A stretch of 64,000 nucleotides of DNA from DATEVL01 sp035471625 (GTDB lineage: Bacteria; Chloroflexota; Anaerolineae; Anaerolineales; E44-bin32). Shown piece after piece: positions 7,811 through 13,691 of this stretch (positions are counted from its first letter, which is position 1; every line of letters starts with the position of its first letter). Under the pieces are notes generated by a model, which saw only the letters and a list, made by a program, of their open reading frames with translations, searched no databases and had not been told where the DNA came from. Both the position numbers and the translations under genes were made by a program. The stretch spans positions 58,893 through 122,892 of the forward strand of contig DATIPT010000037.1 of assembly GCA_035471625.1 (NCBI GenBank), in the 5' to 3' direction.

Positions 7811-8791
7811 ATGAACGCACGCTTGTTCGCAATCGGCATGGTGCTCGTGCTTACCGGGTGCGTCCCGGCCGCGGCTCCATCCGCCCCGCCGGCAACCCCG
7901 GTCACCGTGATGCTCGACTGGGTCCCCAACACCAATCACACCGGTCTGTTTGTGGCTGCCGATCAGGGCTACTTCGCCGAGGAGGGCCTGGAGGTGGAAA
8001 TCATTCAGCCCGGCGAGGTGTATGCCGAGCAGGCCGTCGCCGGTGGAGCCGCCGACTTCGGGATCAGCTTCCAGGAGCAGGTGACCCTGGCTCGCGCCGA
8101 CGACGTCCCGATCGTCTCGATCGCCGCCGTTCTGCAACACAACACCTCGGCCTTCGCGTCTCGGGCCGAGCTCGGCGTTGAGTCACCGGCCGACTGGGAA
8201 GGCCTGCGGTATGGATCCTTTGGCAGCCCGTTCGAGAGACCGACGCTTGAAGGCCTGATGTCATGCGCCGGCGGCGACGTCGAGCGCTTGGAGATCGTCG
8301 AGACCGGGTTCACCGACCCGCTCGCCCTGCTCCAGAGCAAGCAGATCGATCTGGCATGGATCTTCTACGGCTGGCAGGGGATCCAGGCCGAGATGCTCGA
8401 ACTCGATCTCGACCTGGTCATGATGGCGGACCACTTCGATTGCATTCCCGACTACTACACCCCGGTCCTGATCGCCAGCGAGGCGACGCTCGCCGGGAGG
8501 CCGGAACTTGCACGGGGCTTCCTGCGGGCGACGGCACGCGGCTACACTTTCGCCGCCGAGAACCCGGAGCAGGCCGTCGAGGCTCTCCTGAAGGCCGCGC
8601 CGGAACTCGACCGTGAGCACGCCCTCGCCAGCCAGCGCTGGATTTCACCCCGGTACCGGGCGGAAAGCCCGCGCTGGGGCACGCAGACGCTCGCCGCCTG
8701 GCAGGGCTACGCCGACTGGATGCTCCGGAACGGTATCCTGACGGCGCCGTTCGAGGCCTCCGGGGCGTTCACGGCGGAGTTTCTACCCTGA
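7811..8791 (+). CDS. NMT1/THI5-like substrate-binding lipoprotein (ThiY-like)
   Basis: A 326-residue periplasm-side or surface-anchored binding protein. Residues 1-16 form a lipoprotein signal with the lipobox LTGC (Cys17). The mature part starts with VTVMLDWVPNTNHTGL, the THI5/NMT1 hallmark, followed by ADQGYFAEEGLEVEI and further family motifs. Such proteins bind hydroxymethylpyrimidine or N-formyl-aminopyrimidine. It is encoded between permease and ATPase genes in the TPP-controlled operon. Forty bases separate it from the permease gene. Its end overlaps the apparent CTG start of the ATPase gene by four bases (CTGA). Confidence 0.9.
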   Translation: MNARLFAIGMVLVLTGCVPAAAPSAPPATPVTVMLDWVPNTNHTGLFVAADQGYFAEEGLEVEIIQPGEVYAEQAVAGGAADFGISFQEQVTLARADDVPIVSIAAVLQHNTSAFASRAELGVESPADWEGLRYGSFGSPFERPTLEGLMSCAGGDVERLEIVETGFTDPLALLQSKQIDLAWIFYGWQGIQAEMLELDLDLVMMADHFDCIPDYYTPVLIASEATLAGRPELARGFLRATARGYTFAAENPEQAVEALLKAAPELDREHALASQRWISPRYRAESPRWGTQTLAAWQGYADWMLRNGILTAPFEASGAFTAEFLP

Positions 8792-9570
8792 CCGGTCAGC
8801 CTTCGCCTCCCAAGCTCGAGCTCATCGAGGTCAGCAAGGCGTTCCACGCCGATGGACGGCAGTTCGAGGCCCTCCAGGGCGTCACCTTCTCGATCGCGGC
8901 CGGCGAGTTCGTCACGATCGTCGGCCCATCCGGAAGTGGCAAGAGCACCCTCTTCAACCTGATCGTGGGCTTGATGCAGCCGGATGAGGGGGAGATCCGC
9001 GTCGACGGACGGGCGCTCGTCGATCGCATCGGACGGTTCGGATTCATGCCCCAGCGCGACCTGCTTCTCCCGTGGAGGAACGTGCTCGACAACGTGATCA
9101 CTCCGCTCGAGTTGAAGGGGACCGAGCGCCCGGAGGCTCGGCGGCGGGCCTTGGAGCTGTTGCCGCGCTTCGGCCTGGAAGGATTCGAGGCGGTCTACCC
9201 GGCGGCCCTCTCCGGCGGGATGCGCCAACGAGCCGCCCTCCTCCGCTCGGTCCTCAGCGACAGCGACACCCTGCTGCTCGACGAACCGTTTGGGGCCCTC
9301 GATGCCCTCACCCGGAGACAGATGCAGGACTGGTTGCTCGGGCTCTGGGCGGAGTACCGTCAGACGGTGCTGTTCATCACCCACGACGTGGACGAGGCCG
9401 TCTACCTTGCCGACCGTGTGATCGCCCTCTCGGCCCGTCCCGGCCATGTGGCCCGCCAGGTCACGATCGATCTCCCGCGACCGCGCGAAGCGCGCATGGT
9501 CGGATGGCCGCAGTTCGGCCAGTCAGTCGCCACGCTGCTGCTCAGCCTTGGAGTGGAGAGCACGCCATGA
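8788..9570 (+). CDS. ABC transporter ATP-binding protein (ThiZ-like), apparent CTG start
   Basis: The 260-residue ATPase of the thiamine precursor transporter. From the start used here the Walker A motif GPSGSGKST lies at residues 46-54, followed by the Q-loop (MPQRD), the signature LSGGMRQR, Walker B LLLDEPFGALD and the H-loop FITHDVDEAV. There is no in-frame ATG, GTG or TTG between the previous stop and a GTG at 8965, which lies after Walker A and cannot start an active protein. The only fitting codon is CTG 8788, which overlaps the upstream stop (CTGA) and has GGAG 8 bases upstream. Coupled translation from CTG is inferred; a sequencing error is the main alternative. Confidence 0.85.
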   Translation: MTGQPSPPKLELIEVSKAFHADGRQFEALQGVTFSIAAGEFVTIVGPSGSGKSTLFNLIVGLMQPDEGEIRVDGRALVDRIGRFGFMPQRDLLLPWRNVLDNVITPLELKGTERPEARRRALELLPRFGLEGFEAVYPAALSGGMRQRAALLRSVLSDSDTLLLDEPFGALDALTRRQMQDWLLGLWAEYRQTVLFITHDVDEAVYLADRVIALSARPGHVARQVTIDLPRPREARMVGWPQFGQSVATLLLSLGVESTP

Positions 9571-10055
9571 ACCCGGGGGATCGCATCGTCGTCCACAAGC
9601 TCAACGAGCAAGGCGTCGAAGTCTGGACCTACGCCGGCCGCATCCTGGGCGCGACCCCGACCACCATCACCCTCGAAGCCTCCTTCAACGGCCCCGAGTC
9701 GGATTTCCACGGACTGCCCCTCCGCCAGGGCGATCGTTTCGTTGAGACCTTCCACAGCGATCGGGGATACAACATCTTCGCCATTCACGACGCGGAGGAC
9801 GCTCAGTTCAAGGGCTGGTACTGCAACATCACCCGGCCGGCCGTCTTCAGCGACGGTCACATCCACGCCGAAGACCTCGCCCTCGACCTGATCGTCCTAC
9901 CCGACGGCGAAACGATCGTCCTGGACGAGGACGAATTCGGATCCCTGGATCTGGCCGATGACGAGCGGAAGGCCGCGTTGGAAACGCTGGCGAGGCTCAG
10001 GGAGTGGGCGCGCCAGCGCGCGGGCCCTTTCACGACCAATCCCCCGCCCGGCTGA
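9567..10055 (+). CDS. DUF402 domain-containing protein
   Basis: A 162-residue cytoplasmic protein. The DUF402 core spans about residues 45-130: GDRFVETFHSDRGYNIF, GWYCNITRPA, DLALDLIVLPDG and VLDEDEF. Relatives include nucleoside tri/diphosphate phosphatases (Ntdp) and FomD, which act on nucleotide substrates with metals held by Asp and Glu residues. Its ATG overlaps the ATPase stop (ATGA), so it belongs to the thiamine operon. A role in hydrolysing thiamine or precursor phosphates is a reasonable guess but not shown. A strong hairpin follows 40 bases downstream. Confidence 0.85.
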   Translation: MNPGDRIVVHKLNEQGVEVWTYAGRILGATPTTITLEASFNGPESDFHGLPLRQGDRFVETFHSDRGYNIFAIHDAEDAQFKGWYCNITRPAVFSDGHIHAEDLALDLIVLPDGETIVLDEDEFGSLDLADDERKAALETLARLREWARQRAGPFTTNPPPG

Positions 10056-10095
10056 TCCTGACAATGCGCGGGCGGCCCGGGCTCCGAGGATGCTG

Positions 10096-10132
10096 CGGCC
10101 GGCACCCTTGATCTTCCTCAGGGTGCCGGCCG
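10096..10132. terminator. hairpin between convergent genes
   Basis: A perfect 13-base-pair stem (CGGCCGGCACCCT and its complement) with an 11-base loop sits between the ends of the thiamine operon and of the minus-strand membrane genes. Neither side has a U-tract, so it may act as a weak bidirectional terminator or 3' end stabiliser. Confidence 0.5.
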
Positions 10133-10156
10133 ATTGCGACGATCGGTCGTTTGGGG

Positions 10157-10339
10157 CTAGACCAGAACCCCGCTCACTCGAACGGTCAATCCAAGAAGCT
10201 GATCTCCGAAGGTGTACAGATACCAGCCTGCGGCGCAGCACATCGTGATCAGGCAACAGAACACGACCAGCGCGAGGATGACCAGCAGCCAGTTCCGGCT
10301 TCGGGGCTGGCCCTCCTGCCCGGTGGACGCAGTGCTCAT
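10157..10339 (-). CDS. small single-helix membrane protein, unknown
   Basis: A 60-residue protein with a polar N-terminus (about 17 residues) and one hydrophobic helix at residues 18-43 that contains a cysteine cluster (FCCLI..CCAAGW). I recognise no family. An AAGGAGAG site lies 6 bases before the ATG, so it is translated. It is the last of four minus-strand membrane protein genes, after a DUF4190-type protein. The four cysteines in or near the membrane could be palmitoylated or bind metal, but nothing shows this. Confidence 0.6.
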   Translation of the reverse strand: MSTASTGQEGQPRSRNWLLVILALVVFCCLITMCCAAGWYLYTFGDQLLGLTVRVSGVLV

Positions 10340-10375
10340 GTGATCTCTCCTTCGCGGCTCCGCTGCTCCACCTTT

Positions 10376-10720
10376 TCAGGCCAGCACGATGGGCGCGACG
10401 AGGCCATAGGTGTCGATCGACGAGATGATCCCCATCGGCAGGATGATGAAGATCAGGCAGGCAATGCAGATTCCGATCACGCCCAAGCCGATGCCGATCC
10501 ACCCCATGATCACTCCGGCGAAGGCCATCCCGTCGCCGCTCTGCGTGCCCCCGCTCGCAGCGATCTCCCGTCGGGCGATGTTGCCCGTAATCACGGCCGC
10601 GATGCTCCCGATGAAGGGAAACATCGTCAGGCCGAGGATCCCGGCTATCAGACTGACCCAGGCCATCGAATGGGTCGGTACCGGGGTCGTACTTGGGGTC
10701 GAAGACTGAGTCATCGTCAT
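10376..10720 (-). CDS. DUF4190-type membrane protein
   Basis: A 114-residue protein with a Thr/Ser/Pro-rich N-terminal tail (residues 1-16) and two to three membrane helices. The motif SLIAGILGLTMFPFIGSIAAVITG followed by GDGMAFAGVIMGWIG and a long hydrophobic segment is the DUF4190 pattern, a widespread small-membrane-protein domain of unknown role. A GGAGGAT site lies 7 bases before the ATG. It lies between the DUF4126 protein and a 60-residue membrane protein on the same strand, with gaps of 18 and 36 bases. Confidence 0.75.
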   Translation of the reverse strand: MTMTQSSTPSTTPVPTHSMAWVSLIAGILGLTMFPFIGSIAAVITGNIARREIAASGGTQSGDGMAFAGVIMGWIGIGLGVIGICIACLIFIILPMGIISSIDTYGLVAPIVLA

Positions 10721-10738
10721 CCTCCTCCAGGAGCAAGA

Positions 10739-11317
10739 TCAGGCGGTTCCGGTCGGTGCGGCATTCGCCCGGCGCCATAGCCACCAGACGAACAGCGAGG
10801 TCAGAATGATCACGAAAGCTGCGATGATCACCGGCACGACGATCGCCGCGATCGAGATCAGGGCGGCGACGACATCCTCGGCGATGCTCACCGGAATGTT
10901 GCCCACCCCTCCGGTTGTCGCCGTGACGGCCGGTCGGACGGCGGCAGCCTTGGCGGTGTGGACGCCGCCGGCGACGAGCAGGCCGGCAATCATCGCCACG
11001 ATTGGGTGGATGTTGGTCACGGCACCGGTGCTGGCGGCGAACAGGATCGCCCCTGCGGCGGGCCGGACAAAGGTCTGGATCGCATCGTTGACATTGTTGA
11101 CGGCCGGCGCCTTGTCGGCGAAGAACTCGATCAAGGTCAGGACCGCCAGGGCCCCGATCACCCACCAGCTCGTCAGGGCATCCCACGGCGAGCTCAAGGT
11201 GAACCAGGTCGTGAACCGCCCGAGCAGAGCAACGATCAATAACGGGATGTAGGCATTCAGGCCGGCACTCGCGGCCAGTCCGAAAGCCGTCAGGATTCCA
11301 CTGGCGGCATCCATCAT
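10739..11317 (-). CDS. DUF4126 domain-containing membrane protein
   Basis: A 192-residue membrane protein with about four helices. The motifs AASAGLNAYIPLL at the N-terminus, then TLIEFFADKAPAVNN and DAIQTFVRPAAGAILFA are typical of DUF4126; the internal glycine-rich GGVHTAKAAAVRP lies in the middle. AGGAGG precedes the tandem ATG codons at 11317 and 11314; the first overlaps the upstream gene's stop (ATGA) and the second has better spacing. Function unknown. Confidence 0.82.
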   Translation of the reverse strand: MMDAASGILTAFGLAASAGLNAYIPLLIVALLGRFTTWFTLSSPWDALTSWWVIGALAVLTLIEFFADKAPAVNNVNDAIQTFVRPAAGAILFAASTGAVTNIHPIVAMIAGLLVAGGVHTAKAAAVRPAVTATTGGVGNIPVSIAEDVVAALISIAAIVVPVIIAAFVIILTSLFVWWLWRRANAAPTGTA

Positions 11318-12144
11318 GCGCCTCCTAGGGTGAAACCAGCCCACGTGCCGGTCAGGGCAAGACGGGCGGCGTCGAGCAAACCGATCTGCAGGATCGCCAG
11401 GCCCAGGCCGACGGCCAACGGCACGGCTACCTCCGCCAACGAGCCGGCCCGGTTCTCCTGGCGCAGCAGGAGCAGGGCGACCACGCCGTACACGAGAGTC
11501 AGGATCAAGACCACACCTCCGGCGCTCAGCAGCGCCAACGGATAGAGCACGATCGGATTCTCGCTCAGGACGAGCGCCACGACGGTGGCGGCAGGCAGGA
11601 GCAGGATCCCGATCTCCCGCAGGGATCCGACCACCGGCTCCTTCTTCCATTCGCGCCAGGCGTTCTGGTTGAAACCCGCGACCACCAGGACCCCGAGGCT
11701 CAGCCCCATCAGCGTTCCGGTGACCAAGCGGAGCACATTGTTCGGTTCATAGGCATGCGGGGCGCCCGGGATCAGGGTCAGATAGGAGTTCAAACCATCG
11801 ATCGCCCAGACGGCCGCGAATAGGCCAAAGACCGCGAACAGCCCCGGGCGCGGGAAGCCCCCATGGCGGCCACGCCCCAGCGCCACGAGGGTCCCGATGG
11901 CGACGAGCGCGCCCAAGTACATGCCGCTGCATCGAGCGCAGAGCGGGAGGGCGCGCGTCCCCAGGTGGAACGAGCGCAGATCAATCCGGTGACACACGGC
12001 GTACCCGATCGCATCGGCTTTCCCCAGCAACCCCGCTGGGGTCAGCACCAGCCACGCGACCAAGACCAGAGCGACCGGCACGAACAACGCCGCCCGCCCA
12101 GGGGTGAGTCGGACCGGCTGCGGGACGGAGAGATCCGCGTCCAT
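11314..12144 (-). CDS. DUF2085 domain-containing membrane protein
   Basis: A 276-residue integral membrane protein with about seven helices. The conserved DUF2085 motif is CHRIDLRSFHLGTRALPLCA followed by RCSGMYLG; the three cysteines and histidines (CHR, PLCARC) could form a metal or redox site. A -10 element (TATAAT, 12153-12158 on the minus strand) lies 8 bases upstream of the ATG, so the transcript is probably leaderless. It heads the minus-strand group of four membrane protein genes. Function unknown. Confidence 0.85.
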   Translation of the reverse strand: MDADLSVPQPVRLTPGRAALFVPVALVLVAWLVLTPAGLLGKADAIGYAVCHRIDLRSFHLGTRALPLCARCSGMYLGALVAIGTLVALGRGRHGGFPRPGLFAVFGLFAAVWAIDGLNSYLTLIPGAPHAYEPNNVLRLVTGTLMGLSLGVLVVAGFNQNAWREWKKEPVVGSLREIGILLLPAATVVALVLSENPIVLYPLALLSAGGVVLILTLVYGVVALLLLRQENRAGSLAEVAVPLAVGLGLAILQIGLLDAARLALTGTWAGFTLGGA

Positions 12145-12152
12145 AGTCGGGA

Positions 12153-12158
12153 ATTATA
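12153..12158 (-). promoter_or_regulatory. -10 element giving a near-leaderless transcript
   Basis: TATAAT on the minus strand begins 14 bases before the ATG of the DUF2085 gene, with only 8 bases between its end and that ATG, so transcription would start at or beside the start codon. No clear -35 is visible. Confidence 0.5.
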
Positions 12159-12189
12159 GTCGAACGACTCTCCCGAGCCTGACCATTCC

Positions 12190-12217
12190 TTGACGGTCTC
12201 CTCCCGGGCGGTATAAT
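12190..12217 (+). promoter_or_regulatory. promoter of tRNA-Asn
   Basis: TTGACG (12190-12195) and TATAAT (12212-12217, preceded by GG) are 16 bases apart. Transcription would start near 12224, four bases before the mature tRNA. This is the most consensus-like promoter in the window. Confidence 0.8.
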
Positions 12218-12227
12218 CCGCGCACAT

Positions 12228-12300
12228 TCCTCGGTAGCTCAATCGGCAGAGCGGGCGGCTGTTAACCGCTAGGTTCCAGGTTCGAGTCCTGGCCGAGGAG
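12228..12300 (+). tRNA. tRNA-Asn (anticodon GTT)
   Basis: The 73-base sequence folds as a complete tRNA: acceptor TCCTCGG with CCGAGGA (12293-12299) and discriminator G12300; D arm 12237-12252; anticodon arm 12254-12270 with anticodon GTT at 12261-12263 and one G-T pair at the top; T arm with GGTTCGAGTCC around 12279-12289. The CCA end is not encoded. No introns or unusual bases were seen. Confidence 0.97.
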
Positions 12301-12513
12301 CCTCTCCTCTTCATCCCGTCCCTCCCATTCTCCGATCGCCCTCGACCACCGTGCCCGGTTGCACGACCTCTCCTTGCGGCGGTGCCCACGGTCATGCTTT
12401 CCGCTCTCATCGATCTCTTATAGGCAGGTTACACGGGCGTTACATCGGGCCGCTACCCTCCGGCCATACCACGTCGGAGACGCGGACTCTCCGACTCGTT
12501 GCGGAGGTTGAAC

Positions 12514-12966
12514 ATGAAACGACTTTGGAAAGTTGGGCTCCTCCTGGCGCTCGTGGCGGCTTTGAGCGTGGCCGTCGTCGGCACGGCCGCCGCTCAGGAG
12601 GACGATCCCGAGACCCCGCCCTTCGGTGGGCGCGGCCTTGGGCTCCTGTGGGGTGGCGGCTGGGAGATCTTCGACACCGTCGCCGAGACCCTGAAGCTGA
12701 CCCCGGTCGAGCTCTTCACCGAGCTGCACGGTGGAAAGACGCTCGAAGAGGTGTCAGAGGCGCAGGGTGTGGATTTCGAATCCCTGCAGGACGTGATCCA
12801 CTCTTCCCGCCAGGCGCAGCACCGGGAACGGATCGAACAGGCCGTGCAGGACGGCAAGTTGACGCGAGAGCAGGCGAACTGGATGCTGGAAGGACTTGAA
12901 CTGGGGCTTGGACGCCTTGGCCGAGGCCTCCGGCACGGGTTCGGCCCTCCGCCGGTGACGGAGTAG
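12514..12966 (+). CDS. secreted protein with signal peptide, DUF2680-like
   Basis: A 150-residue exported protein. Residues 1-27 are a Sec signal (KRLWKVGLLLALVAALS, ending TAAAQ). After a Gly-rich linker, residues 50-85 carry LKLTPVELFTELHGGKTLEE, then VQDGKLTREQANWMLEGLE near 115-130, which resembles the repeat helix-turn pattern seen in DUF2680 and related surface proteins of Chloroflexota and Firmicutes. The tail is rich in Gly, Leu and Arg. The ATG at 12514 follows GGAGG by 6 bases; an upstream in-frame start at 12499 lacks such a site. A strong hairpin follows its stop. Function unknown. Confidence 0.72.
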   Translation: MKRLWKVGLLLALVAALSVAVVGTAAAQEDDPETPPFGGRGLGLLWGGGWEIFDTVAETLKLTPVELFTELHGGKTLEEVSEAQGVDFESLQDVIHSSRQAQHRERIEQAVQDGKLTREQANWMLEGLELGLGRLGRGLRHGFGPPPVTE

Positions 12967-12972
12967 CTGGAC

Positions 12973-13012
12973 GGAGGCCGTCGAGCAGGGGCGACTCGGC
13001 TCGACGGCCTCC
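12973..13012. terminator. hairpin after the secreted protein gene
   Basis: A perfect 13-base-pair stem (GGAGGCCGTCGAG and its complement) with a 14-base loop starts 6 bases after the stop codon. It lacks a U-tract but its position fits a transcript end. The convergent DUF3179 remnant ends 15 bases beyond. Confidence 0.55.
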
Positions 13013-13027
13013 CCAGTGGCAGGACCG

Positions 13028-13260
13028 TCAGGGTTCGAAGAGCCTGGTCGCGACGTTGAAGGCCGCCGCCGAGAACCAGAAGTGGTTGACCGACACGATC
13101 GGGGTCAGGCGCGAATCCGCGAGGGGGCCGTCCACCGCACGCCCGAGGACGTCCCACTCGCTTCGAGTCTCGTTGTCGAGTGGGCGACCGTCCTCCGAAG
13201 AGAACGCAAGGGTTCGATCCTCGAGGACTCGTGAGAGGGCGGCGGCCGTACCGATGTCCC
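13028..13260 (-). pseudogene. DUF3179 C-terminal fragment (remnant)
   Basis: Read on the minus strand from about 13260 to a TGA at 13028, one frame encodes DIGTAAALSRVLEDRTLAF, then DNETRSEWDVLGRAVDGPLA and HFWFSAAAFNVATRL. This is the C-terminal third of the DUF3179 family (pattern RTLTF..DRETGS.W..G.A..GPLAG...FWFAW.AF.P.T). No start codon, signal peptide or N-terminal two-thirds precede it; instead it runs directly out of a sigma-factor-like sequence read in another frame. It is therefore a broken gene. The WF and GPLA motifs leave little doubt about the family. Confidence 0.75.
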
Positions 13261-13623
13261 GTCCGCCGCGACCTCCATCGAGTCCCCATGGATCGCCACG
13301 GCGGTCAGCGCGTCCCGCTGTCGGTTGGTCAGCTCCTCGTCCAGCATCCGCCCAACCAAGACCAGCGCCTCGGACTGCTCCGCTGCCCGCTCGGTCGTCT
13401 CAGGGGCCCCACCGAACACTCCTGTCCCGCTGGGATCGACCAGCGATTCGAGCGAGACATCCCCCCACCGTTGGCGCCGCAACTCGGTGAGGGCGATCCG
13501 CAGGGCGATCTTGTTGGCCCAAGTGGTGAAACGGCTCCACCCCTCGAACGTATCGAGCCGCTCGAGAATCCGGAGCAGCGCCTCCTGATCCGGCTGGGTG
13601 CGGCTCGCCACTGTCATTCCCAC
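13261..13623 (-). pseudogene. truncated ECF-like sigma factor (remnant)
   Basis: A minus-strand frame encodes QEALLRILERLDTF and SRFTTWANKIALRIALTELR (sigma region 2), then DEELTNRQRDALTAVA (start of region 4), and then loses homology where the recognition helix should follow, at the junction with the DUF3179 fragment. About 60 residues of region 2 at the N-terminus are also missing: the upstream in-frame sequence is not sigma-like and has no ribosome binding site. It lies between the metal ATPase gene and the DUF3179 tail. A deletion joining two genes is the simplest reading; an assembly error is possible. Confidence 0.7.
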
Positions 13624-13691
13624 TTCCGGGAGCGAACTCTGAGGCGCGTGCGGGAGACGGAAAGCCGTCCCTGAGCCGGGTCCCTGCCGAT

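Noticed and set aside
12594..13289. A long minus-strand reading frame across the secreted protein gene and beyond.
   Set aside because: Its composition is Arg/Pro/Gly-rich, it lies antisense to a gene with a signal peptide and ribosome binding site, and it matches no family I know.
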